From: an uncultured Victivallales bacterium
Lineage (GTDB): Bacteria > Verrucomicrobiota > Lentisphaeria > Victivallales > UBA1829
Direction of reading: 5' to 3'
Assembly (NCBI GenBank): GCA_944390735.1
Contig: CALXRL010000007.1
Coordinates: forward strand, 62,001-126,000
DNA length: 64,000 bases
Shown here in pieces: positions 1 to 8,618 of this stretch (position 1 is its first letter; each line of letters opens with the position of its first letter). The position numbers and the translations under genes were made by a program. The notes beneath the pieces were generated by a model. The model did not search any database and was not told the origin of the DNA. It was given only the letters and a program-made list of their open reading frames with translations.

Positions 1-1269
1 CGGATTGGAAAGGCAGACCCCGAGATATCCGAGATATCTGGCCAGAAGCAGAGCTCCGACAATGCGCAGCACCAGTTCCGCCGCCCCCGCCATCATCGGA
101 ATAAAGGAGTGCCCCATTCCCTGCAGCACGTTCCGGTAGATCAGCAGCATTCCCAGAATGATGTAGCAGCTCGCCGACGTGTTCAGGAAGATCTGCGACC
201 CGTGCACAATCTCCTCCAGCGTCTCCGGATGTTCCGTTTTCAGGAAGAGCCGGGTCAGCGGCGAGGCAAAGAAAATCAGGAAGGCGCCCATGCCGATGCT
301 GAACAGAATGGAGATCGCCGAACATTTCCAGACCCCTTTCCGGATGCGTTCCAGATTTCCCGCTCCGTAGTTCTGCGCGGTGAATGTCGCCATCGCAATG
401 CTGAACGAGAACAGCGGCTGGATCGCAATCTGTTCGATTTTCGACGCCACCGTATAGGCGGCAATTGAGACGGATCCGAAGGAGTTCAGCACGGTCTGCA
501 GAATCACAACCCCCACCGCCGTGATGGAAAACTGGAGCGCCATCGGCACCGAGATCCGGAGATGTTCCAGACAGAACGGCAGATCCAGTTTCCAGTCGCT
601 TCGTTTGAGTTTCAGAATCGGGAATTTCCGGCTGACATAGAAGAGACAGAGAAATCCGGAAACCGCCTGCGAAATGACGGTCGCCCATCCCGCTCCCGCC
701 ACCCCGCTCTGGAAATAGAGAATGAAGAGGTAGTCCAGAGCCACGTTGAGAAGGGAGGCCACGATCAGAAATACCAGCGGCGTGACGCTGTCCCCCAGGG
801 CTCGGATGATGCTGGAGATCATGCCGTAAAAGACGATGGTCCATGTTCCGGCGAAAATCACCACCAGATAGCGGTAGGAATTTTCAATGATGTTGTCCGG
901 CGTGTTCATCCATTCGAGCATCGGCCGGCAGAGCAGCACGCAGAGCACGGTCATGAATACCGTGATGATGGTGCACAGAATGGTCGAGGTCGTCACCGAG
1001 CGCCGGACGCCGTCGAAATCCCCCGCGCCGAAGCGCTGCGCCGTGATGACCGCCAGACCGTTTGTGAGCCCGAAAAAGAATCCGAAAACCAGAAACATGA
1101 CCGCTCCGGTGGTGCCGACCGCCGCCAGAGCCTCGTCTCCGAGGGTCCGTCCGACGATTGCCGTATCCGCCATGTTGTAGCACTGCTGGAAGATGTTGCC
1201 GATCAGCAGGGGAATGGAAAACTGAAGCAGCAGTTTTGTGGGATTCCCCACGGTCATGTCCTTAATCAT
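1..1269 (-). CDS. MATE family efflux transporter (3' end outside window)
   Basis: Multidrug and toxin extrusion family carrier, expected to export cationic drugs or metabolites across the inner membrane using an ion gradient. I translated 423 codons from the ATG at 1269; the frame stays open to base 1, so the last few tens of residues lie outside the window. The start MIKDMTVGNPTKLLLQFSIP, the motif around QQCYNMADTAIVG and the following FFFGLTNGLAVITAQRFGAG are the usual MATE N-terminal helices, where a pair of helices meets the membrane. The ATG overlaps the stop of the upstream HAD phosphatase gene in an ATGA, so the two are translationally coupled in one operon. The substrate cannot be inferred. 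Truncation is only by the window edge. Confidence 0.9.
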   Translation of the reverse strand, partial: MIKDMTVGNPTKLLLQFSIPLLIGNIFQQCYNMADTAIVGRTLGDEALAAVGTTGAVMFLVFGFFFGLTNGLAVITAQRFGAGDFDGVRRSVTTSTILCTIITVFMTVLCVLLCRPMLEWMNTPDNIIENSYRYLVVIFAGTWTIVFYGMISSIIRALGDSVTPLVFLIVASLLNVALDYLFILYFQSGVAGAGWATVISQAVSGFLCLFYVSRKFPILKLKRSDWKLDLPFCLEHLRISVPMALQFSITAVGVVILQTVLNSFGSVSIAAYTVASKIEQIAIQPLFSFSIAMATFTAQNYGAGNLERIRKGVWKCSAISILFSIGMGAFLIFFASPLTRLFLKTEHPETLEEIVHGSQIFLNTSASCYIILGMLLIYRNVLQGMGHSFIPMMAGAAELVLRIVGALLLARYLGYLGVCLSNP

Positions 1270-2081
1270 GCGGTTGCCTCCGGAAGAATCAGGGCGCGAA
1301 AGCGCCGGATGGCGTTCAGAACGCCGTTGTCATCGTTGGATTCCGTTTGATACGCACAGAGTTTTTTCAGATCCGGATGTGCGTTTTCCATCGCGAAACT
1401 GTACCGGCAGGAGTGCATCATGCCGGCATCGTTGAGATAGTCGCCGAACGCCATGGTCTCCTCCGGGGAGATGCGCAGACGGGTCTGAAGAACGCGAAGT
1501 GCGGTTCCCTTGTCGGTCCCGTGGCTCATGAGATCCACCCACATCCGTCCGGAGAGAACGACATTGAAGCGGTCGGAGAAGCGTTTCATTTCCGGCAGCG
1601 TCCTCTGTTCGGCGTTTTCCGCATCGAACGCGGCCAGCTTGCAGATGTGATCGGATTTCGCTCCGTCAAGAACGTCCGGAAGCACTTCCAGTTTCTGATA
1701 GTAGAGTTTCACGTTCCGGACAAAGAACTCCTCCGTGTTCTCAATGTACGCCGATCGGAGTCCGCAGACCACCGGATGAACGCCCCGGATGCCGCGGATC
1801 GCTTCGATCGTTTCCGGAAGAAGCGACGGATCCAGTTCGCGGAAAAAAAGCGGCTGTTCATTTTCAAAGATGGCTGCGCCGTTTTCCGAAAGGAAAAAGA
1901 GGTCTTCCGCCTCCTCCCGCGAAAAATAGGCTCGCAGATTATAATACTGTCTTCCGCTGGCGATGGCAAGCCGGATCCGGTTGGCCTTCAGCTCCCGCAG
2001 AATTCCGGAAAATCCTTCCGGAAGCTGTTTCCGGGAATCCAGAAGGGTTCCGTCCATGTCGGTGGCGATGAGTCTGATCAT
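1266..2081 (-). CDS. Cof-type HAD-IIB family phosphatase
   Basis: Cytosolic haloacid dehalogenase phosphatase of 271 residues, the usual length of Cof/YidA-type sugar-phosphate phosphatases. Motif I is DMDGTLL with nucleophile D8 and acid D10; the IASGR stretch near residue 40 fits motif II; K191 is in the motif III position; GDYLND at 213-218 is motif IV, which holds magnesium. The C2-type cap domain lies between about residues 85 and 185. The gene is followed without a gap by the MATE exporter, so it is the first gene of a two-gene operon; a link between the two functions is not evident. The ribosome site before the ATG is poor (GGAAC). The substrate is unknown; members of this family act on many sugar phosphates and on flavin mononucleotide. 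Confidence 0.88.
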   Translation of the reverse strand: MIRLIATDMDGTLLDSRKQLPEGFSGILRELKANRIRLAIASGRQYYNLRAYFSREEAEDLFFLSENGAAIFENEQPLFFRELDPSLLPETIEAIRGIRGVHPVVCGLRSAYIENTEEFFVRNVKLYYQKLEVLPDVLDGAKSDHICKLAAFDAENAEQRTLPEMKRFSDRFNVVLSGRMWVDLMSHGTDKGTALRVLQTRLRISPEETMAFGDYLNDAGMMHSCRYSFAMENAHPDLKKLCAYQTESNDDNGVLNAIRRFRALILPEATA

Positions 2082-2114
2082 AAGTGTTCCACAGGATGAT
2101 GTTGATGGGGCTAT

Positions 2115-2142
2115 AATATATCATGCCGGAGAAAAAACGCAA
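2115..2142 (-). promoter_or_regulatory. Candidate sigma70-type promoter for the HAD/MATE operon
   Basis: Read on the minus strand, TTGCGT (2142-2137) and TATATT (2120-2115) are 16 bases apart and lie 34-61 bases before the start codon at 2081. The -35 box is weak, so this is a moderate prediction. Confidence 0.4.
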
Positions 2143-2429
2143 GAGTGTTTTCCGAAACCCTCTCTTCTCCGGAACAGCCGTCGGAATATGACCGGATTTC
2201 CGGGGCGGGAGAGTGCGGGATCGGGGTCCCTTTCGGAGGCCGCAAGTCCCTTTCGGAAAACGTGTTACGCCGTGTTTTCCCGGGAGAAGACGTTGTGCGG
2301 CCTGGGTCGGGAAGCTCCCCGGCTCCTCTCTTCCCGCTCCGAATTTCCCCCGTGAATGGACAAACAGCATGGCGGATGGAAAGAGAATCGGCTTCCGAAT
2401 TTTTCCGTCTGTTTTTCCCGTTCCCCCTC
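2143..2429. other. Intergenic region between divergent operons, with a short direct repeat
   Basis: No credible gene here: the short open frames have no ribosome site or recognisable product. The only structure I see is a perfect 12-base direct repeat GTCCCTTTCGGA at 2226-2237 and 2246-2257 (20-base period, two helical turns), which could be a tandem binding site or chance. Confidence 0.4.
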
Positions 2430-2458
2430 TTGACTTTTCCGGCGGATTGGTATATAAT
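2430..2458 (+). promoter_or_regulatory. Sigma70-type promoter of the LacI/pseudopilin/glycosidase unit
   Basis: TTGACT at 2430-2435 and TATAAT at 2453-2458 are separated by exactly 17 bases, a near-consensus housekeeping promoter. The predicted start of transcription is near 2465, inside the palindrome at 2463-2476. It precedes the LacI-type gene and the two genes that follow it. Confidence 0.8.
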
Positions 2459-2462
2459 GATA

Positions 2463-2476
2463 ATAAAGCGCTTTAT
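2463..2476. promoter_or_regulatory. Palindromic operator on the transcription start
   Basis: ATAAAGCGCTTTAT is a perfect 14-base palindrome with a central CG, the symmetry expected of a LacI-family operator. It begins 5 bases after the -10 box, so a bound repressor would block initiation. The simplest reading is autoregulation by the LacI-type protein encoded 30 bases downstream. Confidence 0.6.
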
Positions 2477-2505
2477 CAAAAAACAAGGAAAAGGTGGTTC
2501 GAGGA

Positions 2506-3507
2506 ATGGTTCGTTTGAAGGATGTGGCGGAACGCGCCGGGGTGTCGCTGGGAGCCGCGTCGGTGGTTCTGAGCGGAGGCCGGACAAAAAGCATCCGGGT
2601 ATCCGCGGAGAAGCGGGAACGGATTCTGGCGGCTGCCAGGGAGATGAATTATATTCCGAATTTTTCCGCGCAGATGCTCTGCGGGTTTTCTTCGCATACG
2701 CTCGGGGTTCTGATCGACAGCGAGGATGCGTTTGTCCGTTTCCGGCAGCTGGCCGCGATCGAGCGGGAGGCGGACCGGCGCGGATATCGGCTTCTGATTG
2801 CCGAGACGCATGAAAATCCGGACAAGCAGCTTCGCAACTGCCGGACGCTGTTTCAATATGGAGTGGATGCCGTGATCTGTCATGCCAACAGCATCGAGTC
2901 GGAACTTTTGTCTCAGGAGAAGATCATTTTCTACGGGGCGGAGCCTCTGCCGGGTCTTCCCACGGTCTACAATGACCTGCGCATGGGATACGCGGAGGCG
3001 GCGGCGCAGTTCCGGAGGGAGCGGCGGCGGAAGACCGCGCTCCTGATCGGCGAACAGGAACAGAAGTATGATGCCCTGCGCGCACGGCGAAAAGCCTTCC
3101 GGGAGGTCTGTCCGGAGGGGGTGATCTGCACGATTCCCGATCAGGGGAACGATCCCGGGACGCTCCGCCGTCTTCTCTGCGAATTCGTGGAGCGGAGGAT
3201 GATTCCGGAATGCGTGGATTCCGTGATCGCCCAGAACGATCTCTGGGCAATGACTCTGACGGATGAACTGCTCCGTCGCGGGAAACGGATTCCCGGGGAG
3301 ATTTCGCTGGTGGGACAGGACAATTCCGAATTCTGCGGCTGCCGCTCTCCCGCGCTGTCGACGATTGATCCGAATCTGGAGGCCTTCGGCCGGGCGGTCG
3401 TGGAGCTGGCTCTGGAACGGATTCTTCATCCGGAAACGCCGATCCGGTCGATTGCGGTTCCGACAAAACTTATTTTCCGGGAAACCACACAGAACAAGGA
3501 GATATGA
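2506..3507 (+). CDS. LacI family transcriptional regulator
   Basis: Repressor or activator of 333 residues. The N-terminal helix-turn-helix begins MVRLKDVAERAGVSLGAAS (about residues 1-45) with the hinge region after it; from about residue 60 follows the periplasmic-binding-protein-like sugar-sensing domain starting at LGVLIDSEDAF and ending with the usual LIFRET tail. I chose the ATG at 2506, 11 bases after an AGGAAAAGG sequence; an in-frame GTG at 2494 would add four residues (MVRG). The gene lies just upstream of a pseudopilin gene (3508) and a secreted glycosidase (4184), so it probably controls them in response to a sugar. The promoter carries a palindrome that is likely its own operator. 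Effector unknown. Confidence 0.9.
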   Translation: MVRLKDVAERAGVSLGAASVVLSGGRTKSIRVSAEKRERILAAAREMNYIPNFSAQMLCGFSSHTLGVLIDSEDAFVRFRQLAAIEREADRRGYRLLIAETHENPDKQLRNCRTLFQYGVDAVICHANSIESELLSQEKIIFYGAEPLPGLPTVYNDLRMGYAEAAAQFRRERRRKTALLIGEQEQKYDALRARRKAFREVCPEGVICTIPDQGNDPGTLRRLLCEFVERRMIPECVDSVIAQNDLWAMTLTDELLRRGKRIPGEISLVGQDNSEFCGCRSPALSTIDPNLEAFGRAVVELALERILHPETPIRSIAVPTKLIFRETTQNKEI

Positions 3508-4179
3508 ATGAAAACTCTTTTTTCCATGATCGAGCTTTTAGTTGTGATTGCAGTTATTTCCATTCTGGCGTCTCTGCTGCTTCCTGCGCTGAATGCGGCG
3601 CGGGAGTCGGCTTACAGCACCCAGTGTGTCAGTCAGATGAAACAGATCGGCATGAGTCTGTCCCAGTATCTCGGGGAGTCGGACGAGGTCTTCCCGACGG
3701 TGTATCTGTATACCACCAAGGAGAACTGGGCAAGGACGCTGTCGGAGAACCGGTATCTGGATCTTCGACTTCTTCCGTGTCCCTCCGCGCGGAATCCGGA
3801 ATATGACAAGCTCCGCTACCGCCGTCCGTTTTACAACTGGGAGTTTCTGCCGTGCGGCATGAACTGGAGTCTCAACGGAGGGATCCGCCAGAACCGGATC
3901 CGGAATGCCTCTTCGAAAGTGCTGGTGGCGGAGAGCGTCGGATGCCGGGAGTTCGCGCCGACTCCGGAAAGTCTGGGGCATGTGCGGATCTCCAGGCAGC
4001 GGGAGAGTTCCGGTTTCGGTGTTCCGTTTGCCCGGCACCGCGGTCTGCACGGATGCAACGTGCTGTGGGCCGATGCGCATGTGACAACGGTGAACGCTCC
4101 GACCGTCGGCGCGGCCGCCAGCGACTATTTCTACGCCATCCCGATGGCAACGGACAAAAACTGGAACCCGGAGGATTGA
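3508..4179 (+). CDS. Pseudopilin-like protein with prepilin N-terminal methylation motif (DUF1559-like)
   Basis: Exported protein of 223 residues. Residues 5-30 ([20 protein letters not shown]) form the class III/IV prepilin signal, with E9 at the +5 position needed for processing by a type IV prepilin peptidase. The body has four-helix features, scattered cysteines and near the C-terminus a [17 protein letters not shown] stretch, a variant of the H-X9-DG motif of DUF1559-type pseudopilins that are greatly expanded in Planctomycetes, Verrucomicrobia and Lentisphaerota. The residue just before the processed Phe is Leu, not the usual Gly. AAGGAG lies 6 bases before the ATG. The gene starts directly after the LacI-type gene and is followed 4 bases later by the glycosidase, so all three are one transcription unit. 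The family has no proven function. Confidence 0.85.
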   Translation: MKTLFSMIELLVVIAVISILASLLLPALNAARESAYSTQCVSQMKQIGMSLSQYLGESDEVFPTVYLYTTKENWARTLSENRYLDLRLLPCPSARNPEYDKLRYRRPFYNWEFLPCGMNWSLNGGIRQNRIRNASSKVLVAESVGCREFAPTPESLGHVRISRQRESSGFGVPFARHRGLHGCNVLWADAHVTTVNAPTVGAAASDYFYAIPMATDKNWNPED

Positions 4180-4183
4180 ACGG

Positions 4184-7100
4184 ATGAAAATTCTGCATAT
4201 TGTTCTTCTTCTCTTCGCGCTTTCCGCATTACGCGCCGCGGAAACGGAACCCGTCGTGCGGATCGACCGCCGGGGAACGTTTTCCATTGCAAAGCATCGT
4301 TTCCAGATGGTCTTTTTCAACTGGCAGTGGGTTTCCCGGCCGCAGGATACGCCGATCCCCGGAATCTACCGGGTGGAGGAGCGAACGGCGGATGCGGTGC
4401 GCATCGGGGTGACTCTTCCGGAAGGCGGAGAGGGATGGCTCACCCATCGGATGAAAAAAACGGCGGAGAATCGCTGGAGTCTCCGGACCGGACTTGCGTT
4501 TCAGAAGGAGCCCGCCGTGCGGTCCGGAGTGATGGTCCTGCGTCTTCCGGCCGCGGAGCACAGGGGACTGAAACTGCGGATCGACGGACGGGAGATCGTC
4601 TGTCCGGTGCATCCGCCGAAGGAGTCCGCGATTCTTTTCCGGAAGCAGACGTCCGAACTCAGCATTCCGGCCGAAGACGGGGAATGGATCTTCCGCGGGA
4701 ACTTTTTCCTGCTGATTCAGGACAACCGCTGTTTTCGCAACGGCAGCGACTTTGAATTCCGCTTTTCGCTGACGCCGCTTACGCAGAACTCCTGGTATCC
4801 CGCGGAACTCCACTTGGAGCTCGAACACCGGCTTCCGAAGTGGCAGTGGGTCGATTTGCGTCCGGTCATGAACATGGGATTGGCGGACCGGACCGCCGGG
4901 GACGGCCGAGGCGGCTGGACCGATCAGGGGCCGGAAAACGATTTGAGCATGCTCTGGAACGCCCCGGAAAAGATTCCCGGCGAGTTTCATCTGGTTCGTC
5001 CGGAGGAGAATGCGGGAAAGGCGTGTCTGATGCTCCGGGGACGGAACCGGCCGTTCTTTCCGCCGGAGGCGGAGGTTCTTCTCTCATCGGCTCCCCGGGG
5101 ACGGTATCTGTATCTTCTGCATGCCCTGGCGTGGGGCGGAACGACTTCGGCGCTCGGCGAGGTGGTCGTGACCTATGCCGACGGCTCCTCCTCGAAGATC
5201 GCGGTAAAATCCGGCCGCGATGTCGGCAACTGGTGGAGACCCTCGGTGCTCGAAAACGGAATTCCCGCCTGGATCGGCGAGAATGCAAGCAGTTACATCG
5301 GGCTGTACCGTTCCATGTTTGAAATCCGGCCGCTTCCGGTAAAGAAGCTCCGGTTCCGTTCCGCGGGGAATGCGGTCTGGGGGATTCTCGGTGCGACGAT
5401 CGGCGATTATGAGATTCCGCGCAGTCCGCGGATTCCGTCTTATATTCTGGCGGGGAAGGAGTGGCAGGCTCTGACGTTTGAAAAAGAGGTGCGCAGGGGA
5501 TCCGTGCTCGATTTTTCCGATCGCCTTGACGCTCCCGCGGGAAAATACGGGCCGGTGGTGATCCGGAACGGGCGTTTCGAGTTCCGGGACCGTCCCGGCA
5601 TTCCGGCTCGTTTTTACGGAACCAATCTCTGTTCCCAGGCGGTCTATCCGGATCCCGTCTGGGCGGAACGGATCGCGGATCGTCTCGCGAAAGCGGGATT
5701 CAACGCGGTCAGACTGCATCATCACGACGCGCTGATGGTGAACCGGAACAAGACCACGGAACTGAATGCCGGAGACATGGAGAAGCTCGACTATCTGATC
5801 GCCTGTCTGAAAAAACGCGGCATCTACATTCAGACGGATCTGTTTGTTTCGCGCCGGCCCGCCGCCGGAGAGATTCCCGGATATCCCCGCAGAATGGAGA
5901 ATTTTGATCTTTATAAAGCGCTCCTCTATTTTCAGGATCCGGTCTTTGAGAACTGGAAGAGATACGTCGGAAATTTTCTGAACCATGTGAATGTTCATAC
6001 GGGATTCGCGGTGAAGGACGAACCGGCTCTGATCTCCCTGACTCTGGTCAACGAGGGGAACATCCATAAAAAATGGGATGCGGATCCCCTTTCCCGGAAA
6101 TGCGCTCTGAAAGAGTTCGGGCAGTGGCTCGGAACGCGCGGGGAAGCGGCGGAAGACCGGGCGCGGCGTTCTCTGCTTTTTGATCGTTTCCTGACGGAAG
6201 TCTATCAGCGTCGTCATCGGCAGATGGTGGAATATGTGCGCTCCCTGGGATGCGTGAAGCCGCTGTCCGATCAGAATATGGGCTGTTCCCCCCAGCTCTC
6301 CTCGATGCGCATGAGCTATGATTTTGTGGAGAATCATCTTTATTACAACCATCCGGAATTTGCCGGTCCGTCGTGGGGACTGCCCTCGTATACGCGGAAT
6401 GATTCGGTGCTCAAGCTTCATGCGGAGGTGCCCGCGTGGCTGTTCCCGAGCCGGATCTATGGAAAACCGTTTCTGGTGACCGAATTCGATTTCGTCCGGC
6501 CGAATCCGCATCGGGCGGACGGTGCGCTTCTGTTCGGAGTCTACGGTGCGCTTCAGCAGTGGGACGGCCTGTTTCAGTTCGCCTACACCCATGGATTGGA
6601 GAAGATCAAGTATTCCAGAAGAACCGATGCTTATTTTGATCTGGCCACGGATCCTGTCAAGCTGCTGTCGCAGTATCTGGGAACGGCGTTTTTCCGGAAC
6701 GGCGAGCTGGAGTATTCGCGAAACGACGCCTGCGCCGTCGTGCTTCCCTCCGGACGGTTCATCCGGAACGAGGAGCTGAATCCGCCGGAATATGGACGAA
6801 TCGGTCTCTGCCGGATGCTCGGGACTGCGGCAACTCCGGCCCGAGCCTTCCGGACGCTTCCCGGAACGCGTCCGGAACTGCGCGCATTCCTGAAAAAACT
6901 GGCGCCTGACGGCTGTTACCGCGCGGCGGGCGGCGCTGTTGTTCTGGATCCATCCCGCCGCGTTTTCCGTGCGGTTTCGCCGCAGGCGGAGGCATTCATT
7001 CTTCCCGCGGGCGCTCAGGAGAAGGGCCGTTTCTGCCGTGTGAAAAACCGGATCGGCGATGCGGTGTTCGGGATCATTTCCGTCGACCGGAAGCCGCTCG

Positions 7101-7411
7101 CCGAATCGAAACGGATGCTCCTGCTTCATCTGACGGATACCGCCGCGACCAAACAGCGCTATTCCGATCAGGATCATCGCTGTCTGGAGGACTGGGGAAC
7201 CATTCCGTTTCTGGCCGCGCGCGGAGAAGCGGATCTGACGCTTGTTCCGGAAAACGGAAAAACCTATCGTCTGTATGCGGTGGACACCTCCGGAAGACGG
7301 CTGGAGGAGATTCCCTTCCAGAACCTTCCAGGCGGAGCTCTGACGGCGGAACTGAAGGTGTTCCGGAAGTGCGGTTCCGTTCTCGCCTATGAACTGGAAC
7401 GGGTCGATTGA
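4184..7411 (+). CDS. Large secreted glycoside hydrolase, clan GH-A (cellulase-like) catalytic domain
   Basis: Exported enzyme of 1075 residues. Residues 1-19 (MKILHIVLLLFALSALRAA) are a signal peptide. The first 440 residues are beta-rich and probably include carbohydrate-binding jelly-roll folds. A TIM-barrel domain starts around residue 475 (RFYGTNLCSQ) with HHHD near 515; LVNEGN places the acid/base glutamate at E624 after an asparagine, and LVTEFDF places the nucleophile at E767, the spacing and motifs of clan GH-A (GH5-like). A C-terminal beta domain follows from about 920. GGAGG lies 9 bases before the ATG. It is the third gene of the LacI-pseudopilin unit. It probably cleaves a plant or host glycan; the exact substrate and family cannot be set from the sequence alone. 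Confidence 0.8.
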   Translation: MKILHIVLLLFALSALRAAETEPVVRIDRRGTFSIAKHRFQMVFFNWQWVSRPQDTPIPGIYRVEERTADAVRIGVTLPEGGEGWLTHRMKKTAENRWSLRTGLAFQKEPAVRSGVMVLRLPAAEHRGLKLRIDGREIVCPVHPPKESAILFRKQTSELSIPAEDGEWIFRGNFFLLIQDNRCFRNGSDFEFRFSLTPLTQNSWYPAELHLELEHRLPKWQWVDLRPVMNMGLADRTAGDGRGGWTDQGPENDLSMLWNAPEKIPGEFHLVRPEENAGKACLMLRGRNRPFFPPEAEVLLSSAPRGRYLYLLHALAWGGTTSALGEVVVTYADGSSSKIAVKSGRDVGNWWRPSVLENGIPAWIGENASSYIGLYRSMFEIRPLPVKKLRFRSAGNAVWGILGATIGDYEIPRSPRIPSYILAGKEWQALTFEKEVRRGSVLDFSDRLDAPAGKYGPVVIRNGRFEFRDRPGIPARFYGTNLCSQAVYPDPVWAERIADRLAKAGFNAVRLHHHDALMVNRNKTTELNAGDMEKLDYLIACLKKRGIYIQTDLFVSRRPAAGEIPGYPRRMENFDLYKALLYFQDPVFENWKRYVGNFLNHVNVHTGFAVKDEPALISLTLVNEGNIHKKWDADPLSRKCALKEFGQWLGTRGEAAEDRARRSLLFDRFLTEVYQRRHRQMVEYVRSLGCVKPLSDQNMGCSPQLSSMRMSYDFVENHLYYNHPEFAGPSWGLPSYTRNDSVLKLHAEVPAWLFPSRIYGKPFLVTEFDFVRPNPHRADGALLFGVYGALQQWDGLFQFAYTHGLEKIKYSRRTDAYFDLATDPVKLLSQYLGTAFFRNGELEYSRNDACAVVLPSGRFIRNEELNPPEYGRIGLCRMLGTAATPARAFRTLPGTRPELRAFLKKLAPDGCYRAAGGAVVLDPSRRVFRAVSPQAEAFILPAGAQEKGRFCRVKNRIGDAVFGIISVDRKPLAESKRMLLLHLTDTAATKQRYSDQDHRCLEDWGTIPFLAARGEADLTLVPENGKTYRLYAVDTSGRRLEEIPFQNLPGGALTAELKVFRKCGSVLAYELERVD

Positions 7412-7514
7412 ATGTTCCGCGGAAGGGGTGGCGGCTTCTCCGGTCGCGATTTCCCTTCCTCCCGGCGGACTCCGTATGCCGGAGTCCGGGAGGAAGAGGG
7501 GGAGCGGAGGATGG

Positions 7515-8135
7515 TTATTTTCTTTTTTTCTGTGGTTTCCGGAAATCACCTGCTGCTTCACGGAGGAGATGCGGCGGGGGGTCCGAAGCGAGAAGTTCGC
7601 GGGTTCTCCGCTCAATGAGAGCGTTTTTGGAGGCCTGCTGCTTTTCGTAGCGCTGTTTCATGTCGGCGAGACGTTTTTCCATCTGCCGGAGGGATCGTTC
7701 CGTGTCGTTGAGGATTTTTTTCTGAAAGAGGTGGTGCCGTTCGGTATCTTTCCGGATGGTCTCCTGAATTTTTTTCCGGGCGGCCTCCTTGAGTTCCGGA
7801 GTCTTTGCGTCGAGATAGGACTGACGGAGCGCAAGCATGGCTTTTGCTTTTTCCTGCCGGCGCTGACGGAAGAGTTTCCGCATTTCGCGGGCGAATTCCG
7901 GCGGATTTTCGATGGAGAGTTTGCGCAGCCGGGTGCGTTCCTCCTGAGAGAACTCATCGGAGTCCAGAACCCGGAGCAGAGGATGTCCCGGCTTGAAGGG
8001 TTTTTCCGGGTGCGGAGCCGGATGATGTTTCGGCGGGGGAGGCGGATTGCCCTCCGGCCCCTCCTGTGCCGCGAGAAACGGCGGAAGAAGCGGGGAGAGA
8101 AGAATCAGAGACAGCAGAAAAGTCGTTTGTTTCAT
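7515..8135 (-). CDS. Secreted charged helical protein downstream of sigma/anti-sigma genes
   Basis: About 206 residues. I start at MKQTTFLLSLILLSPLLPPF, a signal peptide with cleavage near AAQEG; an ATG 24 bases earlier (8159) would prefix MEIRSPIL and spoil the signal. After a Pro/His-rich linker (PPPPPKHHPAPHPEKP) the rest is almost purely alpha-helical and highly charged, from LRVLDSDEFSQEERTRLRKL to the C-terminus, with coiled-coil spacing around residues 110-185. The layout resembles Spy/CpxP-like periplasmic stress proteins with an LTxEQ-type helix, but I cannot prove the family. It overlaps no catalytic motif. It is the last gene of the ECF sigma factor, anti-sigma factor unit, so it may be an envelope sensor or target of that pathway. 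Confidence 0.7.
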   Translation of the reverse strand: MKQTTFLLSLILLSPLLPPFLAAQEGPEGNPPPPPKHHPAPHPEKPFKPGHPLLRVLDSDEFSQEERTRLRKLSIENPPEFAREMRKLFRQRRQEKAKAMLALRQSYLDAKTPELKEAARKKIQETIRKDTERHHLFQKKILNDTERSLRQMEKRLADMKQRYEKQQASKNALIERRTRELLASDPPPHLLREAAGDFRKPQKKRK

Positions 8136-8149
8136 GAGGATGGGGCTCC

Positions 8150-8599
8150 TTATTTCCATGTGTCATATACGTTTGAGATTGCCGTGTATCCGCTTGCAAC
8201 GTCGCAGGAGAGGGCGATCAGATTGTCGTCGAAATCGCTGGTGCTCCAGGAGGATGCGGAGAGCGCCGCACTCTGTCCCGCGGCGGGGCGGCCGACCGGT
8301 GCGGTCTGCGGGAGTGCCGCGTAGAATGCAAAGCCGAAGCAGACCGCGAACGAAGCGGCCACCGGGAGGACGATCTTCCAGATCCTCCATTTTCTGTGGA
8401 CGATCTGTTTTTGTGCCGCCTGAAGGATGACCGCATCCAGGGCCTGGGGAACTTCCGGACCGGGATCGTCGTTCTTCAGAGCGAGAGTCCGGCGGAAGAG
8501 GGCGCAGTCGGGGCAGGCTTCCAGATGCCGTTCCTGTTCGGGGGAGAGGGTTTCTCCTTCCGCGAGCGCAATCATCACATTGTCGCAGTTTGTTTTCAT
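8150..8599 (-). CDS. Zinc-finger anti-sigma factor (membrane-anchored)
   Basis: 149 residues. The N-terminal part has the anti-sigma zinc-binding signature HLEACPDC (H-x3-C-x2-C, about residues 25-32), typical of the ZAS domain that sequesters ECF sigma factors. A single transmembrane segment (IVLPVAASFAVCFGFAFYAA) lies around residues 75-97, leaving a short periplasmic C-terminus of about 50 residues. The gene starts 19 bases after the stop of the ECF sigma factor gene and overlaps the next gene only if the earlier start of that gene is used. This is the normal sigma/anti-sigma pair: the protein would hold the sigma factor at the membrane until an envelope or redox signal releases it. Confidence 0.85.
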   Translation of the reverse strand: MKTNCDNVMIALAEGETLSPEQERHLEACPDCALFRRTLALKNDDPGPEVPQALDAVILQAAQKQIVHRKWRIWKIVLPVAASFAVCFGFAFYAALPQTAPVGRPAAGQSAALSASSWSTSDFDDNLIALSCDVASGYTAISNVYDTWK

Positions 8600-8618
8600 T
8601 TTCCGCCGCCTTTCTGAG

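Noticed and set aside
562-1350. Open frame on the plus strand opposite the MATE gene
   Set aside because: The minus strand translates into a clear MATE protein without a stop from 1269 to base 1; the plus frame has no motif.
5084-7615. Open frame of 843 codons on the minus strand
   Set aside because: Shadow of the GH-A glycosidase; rich in Arg, Gln and His with no recognisable motif.
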